Assembly: GCA_017474045.1 (NCBI GenBank)
Contig: JAFUHX010000013.1
Coordinates: forward strand, 1 to 44,547
Reading direction: 5' to 3'
Origin: Clostridia bacterium
GTDB lineage: Bacteria > Bacillota > Clostridia > Oscillospirales > Acutalibacteraceae
DNA length: 44,547 nucleotides
The translations under genes were made by a program, and so were the position numbers. Below are positions 24,637-35,055 of this stretch, one piece after another (the stretch's first letter is position 1; the number at the start of each line of letters is the position of its first letter). Under the pieces are notes generated by a model. The model saw nothing but the letters and a program-made list of their open reading frames with translations. It made no database searches and was not told the DNA's origin.

Positions 24637-25447
24637 GCTTCTTAAATATGAAATCAAACATTCCTCAAGATATGTTTTGTCAATTTATATCTGTGCGGCT
24701 GCCGCCGCGGCATTCATGCTGCTGGGAATGCTTGCCAAAGTAACATGGATCAGCGTTTTAGGCTCCATTGTTTTATACACAGTGGGCTTTGCTGTTGTTA
24801 TTATGACTCTCGTTTCAGTAATCAAGAATTTCTATGATTCCTTATATGGCGCTCAGGGCTATCTCAGCTTCACTCTTCCCGTAAAATGCTCAAGCCTTCT
24901 TTTTTCAAAGGTTGTTGTTTCGTTTTTCTGGATAATTCTTTCCTGCGTTGCTCTTGCGCTGATGTTCGTTTTGATTTTTCTTAACGCAAAAGCCCAGTCA
25001 GGTTCTTCATTCACCGGAATTTATGACGCGATGAAGATAAGCGGAATTTTAGATATGCTTCCCTCGGGGGCAATGATTGTTAAATTTTTAATTATCATGG
25101 GTGTTCTTGCCCTTCTCAATATTCTTGTTTTTGTTGGCTTTGTTTATTTTGCTGTTACTCTTGCCAACACAAGAGCCCTTCAGAAGCATCCGAAGCTTTT
25201 CGGCTTTTTGATTTTCGCCGGAACCTATGGGTTCTCAAATTCACTGAGCGCAAAGCTTACAACTTCAATTCCTCTTTCTGTTGAGATAACAACAGAAAAA
25301 GTCAGCATCGTTTTTTCTTCAATGGACAGCGCAGGTCAGGCTCTTGCCTCCTTCGGAATTGCAGGAACAATTTTTATGGCTCTTGTTGCAACCGGACTTC
25401 TTGTTGCAACCGGTTGGATTATGGAACACAAGGTTAATATAAAATAA
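24626..25447 (+). CDS. ABC transporter permease
   Basis: This 273-residue membrane protein starts MFGKLLKYEIKHSSRY, the usual amphipathic N-terminus of ABC-2-type permeases. About six hydrophobic segments follow (residues 17-40, 47-73, 96-125, 150-180, 195-215, 240-265). The frame is open 90 bases upstream, but AAGGAGG at 24610-24616 sits 9 bases before the ATG at 24626, inside the end of the ATPase gene. Translation of the two is coupled. It works with the preceding ATPase; the transported molecule is unknown. lacZ follows after 12 bases and may be co-transcribed. Confidence 0.88.
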   Translation: MFGKLLKYEIKHSSRYVLSIYICAAAAAAFMLLGMLAKVTWISVLGSIVLYTVGFAVVIMTLVSVIKNFYDSLYGAQGYLSFTLPVKCSSLLFSKVVVSFFWIILSCVALALMFVLIFLNAKAQSGSSFTGIYDAMKISGILDMLPSGAMIVKFLIIMGVLALLNILVFVGFVYFAVTLANTRALQKHPKLFGFLIFAGTYGFSNSLSAKLTTSIPLSVEITTEKVSIVFSSMDSAGQALASFGIAGTIFMALVATGLLVATGWIMEHKVNIK

Positions 25448-28504
<3,057 letters not shown>

Positions 28505-28522
28505 GAAACGGAGGAAATCTTT

Positions 28523-28633
28523 ATGAAAAAAACACAAAGCAATCCCGTTGCGGCTCTTTGCGCCGTTACAACACTGATTATTCTTCAGTTCGCAGCAAGA
28601 CACTGCATGAAAAAATATGGCAGACGCTCATAA
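28523..28633 (+). CDS. 36-residue single-helix membrane peptide gene
   Basis: The peptide starts MKKTQSNPVAALCAV and continues into a hydrophobic helix (TTLIILQFAA) flanked by a basic end (KKYGRRS). GGAGG lies 8 bases before ATG, 18 bases after the lacZ stop, and a terminator hairpin follows, so it reads as the last gene of the ABC-lacZ operon. No homolog comes to mind. A small membrane protein regulating transport or the transporter is a guess from position only. Confidence 0.6.
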   Translation: MKKTQSNPVAALCAVTTLIILQFAARHCMKKYGRRS

Positions 28634-28657
28634 GCTGAAAGAATAAAAAGAAAGGCA

Positions 28658-28698
28658 GGAGAGAGAAAAGAAATCAGGCGATTTAACTCTCTCCTTTT
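28658..28698 (+). terminator. Hairpin between the small peptide gene and rlmD
   Basis: GGAGAGAG (28658-28665) pairs with CTCTCTCC (28687-28694), then TTTTG. It ends only 11 bases before the rlmD ATG and so occupies the place where a ribosome binding site should be. Confidence 0.6.
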
Positions 28699-28708
28699 GT
28701 TTATAAAA

Positions 28709-30154
28709 ATGGAAAAGAAAAACAGCAACAGAAAAGGAAAGGGCAACGGTTGCGCTTTATATAAAAAATGCGGCGGATGTCAGCTTCAGAACATGACCTA
28801 TGAAGAGCAGTTAAGCTATAAACAGGCAACCTGCATAAAAACTCTGGGAAGATTTGGCTTTGTGGAAGAGATTATAGGAATGAAAAATCCCTATCACTAC
28901 AGAAACAAGGTTCAAGCTGCCTTTGGGATGACCCGCGGCGGAAAAATAATTTCAGGGGTATATCAATCTTCAAGCCACAATATTGTTTTGGTTGATAGCT
29001 GCATGACTGAAGACGAAACCGCAGACAAGATTATTGTTGACATAAGAAAAATGCTGCCCTCGTTCAAGCTTTTTCCCTATAACGAAGACACGGGCAAGGG
29101 CTTTCTTCGCCATGTTCTTGTTAAAAGGGGCTTTTCAACCAATCAGGTTATGGTGGTTCTTGTAACCGGTTCTGCGCTTTTTCCGAAGAAGAATGAGTTT
29201 CTCAAAAAACTTCTTTCTCTTCACAGCGAAATCACAACAGTGGTCCAGAACATAAACGGCTCGAAAACCAGCCTTGTTTTAGGAGAAAGAGAAATTGTTC
29301 TTTACGGTGAGGGTTATATAGAAGATGTTCTTTGTTCAAAACGCTTCAGAATTTCTCCCAAGTCTTTTTATCAGATTAATCCCACGCAAACCGAGGTGCT
29401 TTATAAAACGGCGGTTGATTTTGCCGGACTAAGCGGAAAAGAAACAGTTCTTGATGCCTATTGCGGAATCGGAACAATCGGACTGGTTGCCGCTGAAAAT
29501 GCAGGTCAGGTAATCGGCGTTGAGCTTAACGCTGACGCTGTGGCTGACGCAAAAATCAACGCAAGGCTGAACAAAACAAAAAATATCCGCTTTTTCTGCG
29601 CTGATGCCGGAAAATTCATGGTGGAGGCGGCAAAGGAAAACGAAAAAATCGACGTTGTTTTTATGGACCCGCCGAGAGCCGGCAGTGACCTGAATTTTTT
29701 AAGAAGCCTTGTTACCCTCGGACCCGAAAAGGTGGTTTATATCTCCTGCAACATTGAAACTCAGGCAAGAGATTTGTTGTATCTTTGCAAAAACGGCTAT
29801 AAAGTCAAAAAAATTCAAGGCGTTGATATGTTTCCCCACACTAAGCATATAGAGACGGTTGTTCTTTTGTCCCAACGCAGACCGGACACACATATCGACA
29901 TAAAGTTTGACCTTTCAGAGCTTGATATTACTGCCGCCGAAACAAAGGCAACATATCAGGAAATCAAGGATTATGTGCTTGATAAACACGGTCTTAAAGT
30001 GTCAAGTCTTTACATATCACAGGTTAAGGCTAAGTGTGGTATCATTGAAAGAGAGTGTTATAACAAGGGTGAAGGCAAAAGCCGAGTGCCGCAGTGTCCG
30101 AAAGAAAAAGAAAATGCTATAATGGATGCGTTAAAACATTTCAGAATGATATAA
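28709..30154 (+). CDS. rlmD: 23S rRNA (uracil-C5)-methyltransferase with extra C-terminal domain
   Basis: Predicted to make 5-methyluridine in 23S rRNA (RumA/RlmCD family). The N-terminus lacks the TRAM domain and begins with the Fe-S cysteines CALYKKCGGCQLQ. The core has FYQINPTQTEVLY, the SAM motif DAYCGIGTIGL, DPPRAG, and the catalytic Cys in YISCN (C347). The methyltransferase would normally end near HTKHIETVVLL (about residue 390). About 90 more residues follow, with a DITAAETKATYQEI segment and KCGIIERECYN, and end KHFRMI. This tail looks like a small winged-helix-type domain supplied by an integrated element. Start: TTG 28697 is in frame, but ATG 28709 is preferred although no Shine-Dalgarno is present. 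Confidence 0.9.
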   Translation: MEKKNSNRKGKGNGCALYKKCGGCQLQNMTYEEQLSYKQATCIKTLGRFGFVEEIIGMKNPYHYRNKVQAAFGMTRGGKIISGVYQSSSHNIVLVDSCMTEDETADKIIVDIRKMLPSFKLFPYNEDTGKGFLRHVLVKRGFSTNQVMVVLVTGSALFPKKNEFLKKLLSLHSEITTVVQNINGSKTSLVLGEREIVLYGEGYIEDVLCSKRFRISPKSFYQINPTQTEVLYKTAVDFAGLSGKETVLDAYCGIGTIGLVAAENAGQVIGVELNADAVADAKINARLNKTKNIRFFCADAGKFMVEAAKENEKIDVVFMDPPRAGSDLNFLRSLVTLGPEKVVYISCNIETQARDLLYLCKNGYKVKKIQGVDMFPHTKHIETVVLLSQRRPDTHIDIKFDLSELDITAAETKATYQEIKDYVLDKHGLKVSSLYISQVKAKCGIIERECYNKGEGKSRVPQCPKEKENAIMDALKHFRMI

Positions 30155-30169
30155 TTTTATAAAATTTTC

Positions 30170-30208
30170 ACCCCTCTGTGTGGTTTTATCCCAACAGAGG
30201 GGTATTTT
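30170..30208 (+). terminator. Terminator after rlmD
   Basis: 10 bp stem ACCCCTCTGT (30170-30179)/ACAGAGGGGT (30194-30203), followed by ATTTTCATT. Confidence 0.85.
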
Positions 30209-30392
30209 CATTATGTACTAATATGATGATTTGAATATTTTTATTCTGGGTATTTTGTATATACGTTTTGCACAAATGCAATTGCCTAAAATTAGATGTT
30301 TTTACAAATTCGACTTATTCTTACTTTTTTTGTGTTACTTTTTTAGATATTTATAACTTATATTATACAGAACATAAAAAGGAGAAAAACTA

Positions 30393-32024
30393 ATGAATTA
30401 CAAGTATTTATCATCTATTCCCAAACCATTATTAAAAGATTTTATTAATAATAGAGTCATACCAATTATCGGAGCAGGTTTTTCCAAGAATGCAGATATA
30501 CCTCAACATCTTTATATGCCCGATTGGAAAGAATTAGGTAGAATTGCAGCTAGTGAAATCCCTGACTATACATATGATAACGACGCTGTGGATGCACTTT
30601 CATACTATGAAGTATTATATTCTCGTGTTAAACTTGTAGAAATGCTTATGAAAGAACTTCATTTTGGAAAAATACAACCTAACAATACTCATAAAGCCTT
30701 TTGTGAATTATTCACAGGTACAATTTGTACAACAAACTTTGATTCGTTAATTGAAGATACAATGACTCAATTACATCGTCCTGTTTCGGTTGTTGTAACC
30801 AAAGATAGATTAACAATTGGTTGTAATGATGAAAGTAAAATTGTAAAATTACATGGTGATTTTAATCATCCTGAAAGAATGGTTATTACAGAACATGATT
30901 TTGATGTTTACTTGGATAAAAACCCAATTTTTGCAACATATATTGCAAATCTCTTCATTACAAATACTATGTTATTGATAGGGTATAGTTTGGATGATAA
31001 TGATTTCAGATGTTTGTGGCAAATTATCAACAGTAGATTAGGCAATCTCTCGCAACCAGCTTATTGCTTAACCGTTGGCGCTTCTCCGGAATCTATAGCT
31101 AAATATAAACGGAGAAATATACGAGTTATAAATCTTGATGGTAATAAAGAAAATTACAAAACTATATTGTGTGACTTTTTCACTGAAATGAAAGATTATC
31201 TTGACAACGAAAAAGATAAGAGAATAAAAAGTACAGATGAAAGAATAAATGAACAAATGGTAATACCGGCAGAAGATAATAAGCTTTGCTTTTTGTCATG
31301 TGCTATGTCCCGCATTGCACAACTTTCAGATTTGATTTACCCTATATTAGGTGAATTGGGAATAACACCAATACGTATAGATGATATGTTGATGCCTGGA
31401 AATAATTGGGTTGATATTTCACGTGCAGCAATTAGAAAATCAAAAGCAGCGATAGTAGATTTATCTAAAGCTTCACCAAATGTAATGCTTGAATTCGAAA
31501 TAATCAAATCGATGAAACAAGCTGATAATGTATTGCTGTTATGTGAAAAAGGAAAGGATTTACCTGTTTCATTAACAAACCAAGATGTTGTTTTTTATAC
31601 ATACGATGTTTCAGATGAATTGGTTAATCAAGCCTTTATTACCAGGTTCAAAGAATGGTGCTGCGCAACATTTTGCTGTGATATTACAGATAATAAAATC
31701 AGTACAAAACAAAAGTATTTCATAGAGGCATATAGATTGTTTGATAAAGGTGAATACTCAGCCTGTATTGTTTCTGCGTATTCTGAATTGGAATATATAA
31801 TCAGATTAAATAGTAAGAATCTCAATGAAAAATATAAAAACACAAGTAGAAAAATGTTATCTCTCAGAGAATACTATTTTGAAGGTCATAAGAAAGCAGG
31901 AAACGAAGTTTATGGAATAATAGAACTTCGCAACAAAATTGTACATAACAGATATCAGGCCACAAAAAAAGAAGCGAGTGATTTTCTAAGATTTGTGGAG
32001 AAAGTGAAAGATGGTATAATTTGA
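30393..32024 (+). CDS. SIR2 - TIR-like - HEPN triple-domain defence protein
   Basis: 543 residues in three parts. Residues 1-275 form a SIR2-like domain (SIR2_2 type): IIGAGFSK (25-32), CTTNFDSL with N115, KLHGD with H154, and LLIGYSLDDNDFR. N and H match the catalytic pair of NAD-consuming SIR2 defence proteins. Residues 297-410 resemble a TIR-like/nucleoside deoxyribosyltransferase-like Rossmannoid: CFLSCAM, IVDLSKASPNVMLEFE with E367 as candidate catalytic Glu. Residues 435-543 are helical with RNKIVH (R513, H518), the HEPN-type R-x4-H motif. AAAAGGAG precedes the ATG. The GHKL-nuclease gene follows after 67 bases. Likely an abortive-infection effector acting through NAD depletion and/or RNA cleavage; this is inference from the domain families. 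Confidence 0.8.
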   Translation: MNYKYLSSIPKPLLKDFINNRVIPIIGAGFSKNADIPQHLYMPDWKELGRIAASEIPDYTYDNDAVDALSYYEVLYSRVKLVEMLMKELHFGKIQPNNTHKAFCELFTGTICTTNFDSLIEDTMTQLHRPVSVVVTKDRLTIGCNDESKIVKLHGDFNHPERMVITEHDFDVYLDKNPIFATYIANLFITNTMLLIGYSLDDNDFRCLWQIINSRLGNLSQPAYCLTVGASPESIAKYKRRNIRVINLDGNKENYKTILCDFFTEMKDYLDNEKDKRIKSTDERINEQMVIPAEDNKLCFLSCAMSRIAQLSDLIYPILGELGITPIRIDDMLMPGNNWVDISRAAIRKSKAAIVDLSKASPNVMLEFEIIKSMKQADNVLLLCEKGKDLPVSLTNQDVVFYTYDVSDELVNQAFITRFKEWCCATFCCDITDNKISTKQKYFIEAYRLFDKGEYSACIVSAYSELEYIIRLNSKNLNEKYKNTSRKMLSLREYYFEGHKKAGNEVYGIIELRNKIVHNRYQATKKEASDFLRFVEKVKDGII

Positions 32025-32091
32025 TTTTATTCAAAAGTAAATCATATAAATGATTAATTATCCAAAACTTTTTATTGGGAGGTTATAAATA

Positions 32092-34002
32092 GTGGATCAG
32101 AGCGCAATTTTATTTGAAGAAAATTATATATTTAGAAACTATAAATCAATAACTTCGAATAATGATGTAGCACTTACAGAGTTTGTAGCCAATGCTTGGG
32201 ATGCCGGGGCTCATAATGTTGTTATTACAATTCCAACAGAAGAACATGAGAAAATCATTATTGAAGATGATGGCATAGGAATGAGTGATGAAGAATTTCG
32301 AAATAGATGGATGACACTAAACTATGATCGTCAAAAAAGGCAAGGGAAAGAAGTAACCTTCCCATGTGATGTTGAAAAATCAAAAAGAATTGCGTATGGA
32401 AGAAATGGTGTAGGAAGACATGGTATGTTGTGTTTTTCGGACACCTATACGGTTGAAACATGGAAGGATGGAATATGTAATATATATAATATTTCTATTT
32501 CTAAAGGTGAAGCACCATTTAAAATTATCAGCCATCTTGCTATGGAAAAAATTGGACATGGAACCAAATTGTATACCTTTGTAACTAGGCATTTGCCCGA
32601 TGCAGATGCAATGACCGACATTTTGTCTGCTAGATTTTTATATGATCCAAATTTCTCGGTAAAAATAAATGATAAAAAGATTGATTTATCAGAACATAAG
32701 GGAGTCGTCTTTACAAAAGACTTTGTTACATCTGCAAATGCAAAACTAAGTATGATATGTATTGATTCCGAAAAAACAGCAGCAAAATCACAACAACATG
32801 GTATTGCTTTTTGGGTTTCAGGCAGATTGGTTGGGCAACCATCTTGGTCATACGGAAAAACAACTTTTCTTGATGGAAGATTTAGAGCAGCAAAAAGATA
32901 TACAATTATTATAAAAACTGATGATCTTATTGATGATGTATTGCCAGATTGGAGTGGATTTGTAGATTCTGGCAACATGAAAAGTCACTACGAAAGTATA
33001 AAACAGGAAGTAGATTCCTTTATTAAATCAGTGATGAAGGATCATATTAATGAAATTAGATATGATGTTATAAGAGAATCACGAGATGATTTAGAACCAC
33101 TAAATATTAAAGGAAAACGAACCATTGCAACTTTTATTGAGAAAATAACTGAATTAAATCCAATAATTACTCCAGATTATTTAAAAAGTTCAATTGATGC
33201 TTTGATTTCCATAGAAAAGGCGAGTAAAGGTGAAATGCTTTTGTCTCAACTGAGTCAAATGACTCCAGAGCAACTTGATAAATTAACAGACATACTGAAT
33301 ACATGGGATGTTGATGATATTGCAACTGTTATAGGGGAAATTGATAAAAGAGTAGTGGTTGTTGAAGCAATACAACGGTTATACAATGATAGAGCAACAG
33401 AAGAGTTGCACACGTTACATCCATTAGTACTCAATTCCAGATGGTTATTTGGACCACAGTATGATTCTCCAATGTTCGTTTCTAATTCAGCTTTAACAAC
33501 AGTTATCAACAGTTTGTTTAACAAAGAAGACATAGATATTGATTCTATAGATAATCCTAAACGCAGACCGGATATTGTTTGTTTGAAAGATTTTTCTCTA
33601 AAAGCTGTTTGTACGGATAGGATAGATTTGACAGCAGGAGAAATAATGAAGCCCGATCAAGTTTTGATAGTGGAAGTAAAACGAGGTGGATTTGAAATTA
33701 CAGACAAAGAGATCAATCAAATTGAATATTATGTAAGACAAATAAGAAAATCAGCAATTCTACATAGTTCGGCTACAATAGATGCATATATTGTTGGTGC
33801 AAAACTTGGAGATATTGATCAAGAGAAAGAAACAACAAGCGGTAGAATTCATGCGGTTACATATGGGCAATTAGTGGATACTGCAAATAGCAAATTGTTT
33901 AGATTGAGAGATACTTTACAAGAACACTATGACTTGATGGGTCAAGAAAGCATAGTAGAAAAAGCGTTAAAAGAATCCACTCAATTAAAAATGAAAATAT
34001 AA
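32092..34002 (+). CDS. GHKL (Hsp90-like) ATPase fused to PD-(D/E)XK nuclease domain
   Basis: The 636 residues begin with a GHKL ATPase like those of MORC/Hsp90/MutL: ALTEFVANAWDAGA (E30, N34), EDDGIGM (58-64) and GRNGVGRHGM (103-112). A transducer-like middle region follows. The C-terminal 150 residues carry a PD-(D/E)XK-type nuclease: RPDIVC (D494), then LIVEVKRGG (E528, K530) and a helix EINQIEYYVRQI, resembling Shedu-type and restriction nucleases. Start GTG at 32092 is supported by GGGAGG 12 bases upstream. It sits between the SIR2 protein and a 97-residue protein in one A/T-rich transcription unit. Sensing or cutting phage DNA is a reasonable inference. Confidence 0.82.
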   Translation: MDQSAILFEENYIFRNYKSITSNNDVALTEFVANAWDAGAHNVVITIPTEEHEKIIIEDDGIGMSDEEFRNRWMTLNYDRQKRQGKEVTFPCDVEKSKRIAYGRNGVGRHGMLCFSDTYTVETWKDGICNIYNISISKGEAPFKIISHLAMEKIGHGTKLYTFVTRHLPDADAMTDILSARFLYDPNFSVKINDKKIDLSEHKGVVFTKDFVTSANAKLSMICIDSEKTAAKSQQHGIAFWVSGRLVGQPSWSYGKTTFLDGRFRAAKRYTIIIKTDDLIDDVLPDWSGFVDSGNMKSHYESIKQEVDSFIKSVMKDHINEIRYDVIRESRDDLEPLNIKGKRTIATFIEKITELNPIITPDYLKSSIDALISIEKASKGEMLLSQLSQMTPEQLDKLTDILNTWDVDDIATVIGEIDKRVVVVEAIQRLYNDRATEELHTLHPLVLNSRWLFGPQYDSPMFVSNSALTTVINSLFNKEDIDIDSIDNPKRRPDIVCLKDFSLKAVCTDRIDLTAGEIMKPDQVLIVEVKRGGFEITDKEINQIEYYVRQIRKSAILHSSATIDAYIVGAKLGDIDQEKETTSGRIHAVTYGQLVDTANSKLFRLRDTLQEHYDLMGQESIVEKALKESTQLKMKI

Positions 34003-34026
34003 TTAAAAATAAGGAGATAAATTTAT

Positions 34027-34320
34027 ATGAGAATTAATCACAGTGATGCAATCGTTTTAGAAAGCATAGTAAGAAATGTTTTTAGCTGTAATCGCTCTGG
34101 TATGGGTGGTTACATAGATGCTGACCATTTTGAGTCGGAACCTTTTGATGCTGCACTCATTGCCCTTGCTCCATTATGGCAAAAAGGTGACTTTCATGAA
34201 ATCGAAGATTTTTTGTTTAAATGGGAACACTCTTTGCGAAAAAATAGTGATGAAAACGTAAGTATTGAGAATTTCATAAATGAACTTGATGGCATTGTAA
34301 CTGTTTTAATAAATAGATAA
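34027..34320 (+). CDS. Uncharacterised 97-residue protein in the SIR2 operon
   Basis: A small acidic helical protein (MRINHSDAIVLESIVRN..., then SRNxx-free GMGGYIDADHFE and a Trp-containing helix FLFKWEHSL). AAGGAG lies 9 bases before ATG and 24 bases after the GHKL gene, so it is co-transcribed with it. No family recognised. In position it could be a third system component or an immunity/regulatory partner. Confidence 0.6.
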   Translation: MRINHSDAIVLESIVRNVFSCNRSGMGGYIDADHFESEPFDAALIALAPLWQKGDFHEIEDFLFKWEHSLRKNSDENVSIENFINELDGIVTVLINR

Positions 34321-34351
34321 TACAGCATTTACAATCCACACATTCGACAAG

Positions 34352-34402
34352 GCCTCCTTTAATTTGTACAATGAAGCTACAAAATTAAAGGAGGCTTTTT
34401 TT
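34352..34402 (+). terminator. Terminator whose right arm contains the tnpV ribosome binding site
   Basis: GCCTCCTTTAATTTGTA (34352-34368) pairs with TACAAAATTAAAGGAGGC (34378-34395), then TTTTTTT and the tnpV ATG at 34403. The paired arm includes AAAGGAGG. Confidence 0.8.
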
Positions 34403-34768
34403 ATGTCAAACAAAAATTCTATCAGTTACCGTCAGGTTGGCGACTATTTAATCCCTAACCTCATTATCCCGCCCGAAGAAGCAAGTATCACCCTCGGCAA
34501 ATGGGGAATGATGCGCAAGAGCTATCTTGAAAAGCATAAGAAGGTGTTATTTACAACACTGCTTACCCAGGGTAAACTTTATCAGCACTGTGCCGAAATA
34601 GAAAATCAAGCACAAGATATGTTTGATGTTCTTATTGAGCAGATGAAAGAGGCTGAGGGCGTCACAGAGCAGCTGAAAGAGGAAAATCAGCTTGAGTGGG
34701 TGTGCCGTATGGGGAATATTGAGCAAAGAGCAAGAGAGGTTGTCTGTGCTGAGCTTATCTATAACTGA
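34403..34768 (+). CDS. tnpV: TnpV family transposon-encoded protein
   Basis: This 121-residue protein matches the TnpV family of Tn4451-type elements: ISYRQVGDYLIPNL opening, LGKWGMMRKSYLEKHK, then TLLTQGKLYQH and a C-terminal helix. Family function is unknown; it travels with large serine recombinase elements. An in-frame ATG at 34364 precedes the terminator hairpin, but AAAGGAGG at 34388-34394 places the start at 34403. It is followed by a terminator shared with the convergent zinc-ribbon gene. Confidence 0.9.
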   Translation: MSNKNSISYRQVGDYLIPNLIIPPEEASITLGKWGMMRKSYLEKHKKVLFTTLLTQGKLYQHCAEIENQAQDMFDVLIEQMKEAEGVTEQLKEENQLEWVCRMGNIEQRAREVVCAELIYN

Positions 34769-34774
34769 AAAAAT

Positions 34775-34806
34775 CAGGGATATACGGCTTTTTCCGCATA
34801 TCCCTG
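34775..34806. terminator. Bidirectional terminator between tnpV and the zinc-ribbon gene
   Basis: 13 bp stem CAGGGATATACGG (34775-34787) with one G-U pair to CCGCATATCCCTG (34794-34806), lying between the stops of two convergent genes. Confidence 0.85.
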
Positions 34807-34809
34807 TGT

Positions 34810-34953
34810 TTACTTTTTCAGGCTTATGGTTACCACTTGTCTGCAGTGGGGGCATTTGATTTCAATAACTGCTTCATCTGCAGGGTGCTTTACGATGTCA
34901 AAGATGCGTTTTTGACATATCGGGCATTTTATTGTTTCCTTTGTGCTTGTCAT
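34810..34953 (-). CDS. 47-residue zinc-ribbon protein
   Basis: The peptide has two CxxC knuckles, KCPICQKR (from residue 9) and KCPHCRQV (from residue 33), 20 residues apart, a classical zinc ribbon. GGAGG lies 6 bases before ATG, and a TATAAT box is visible at 34979-34974 with a weak -35. Proteins of this kind (Com-like or Cys-rich KTR type) are common in Clostridia mobile elements and phages. It may bind nucleic acid or act as a translation regulator; that is family-level inference. It converges on tnpV. Confidence 0.75.
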   Translation of the reverse strand: MTSTKETIKCPICQKRIFDIVKHPADEAVIEIKCPHCRQVVTISLKK

Positions 34954-34980
34954 TTCAACCTCCGTATTTCTTCATTATAC

Positions 34981-35016
34981 ACCAAATCCCCGAACGGTCA
35001 GTGTCCGGGGATTGGT
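34981..35016 (-). terminator. Hairpin after the large secreted protein gene
   Basis: ACCAAATCCCCG (34981-34992) pairs with CGGGGATTGGT (35006-35016); on the minus strand it lies 40 bases beyond the stop at 35056. The tail is not T-rich, so the terminator role is moderate. Confidence 0.55.
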
Positions 35017-35055
35017 GCTTTCATTAAGAAGTATAAACAGTTGGGTAAGATAGTT

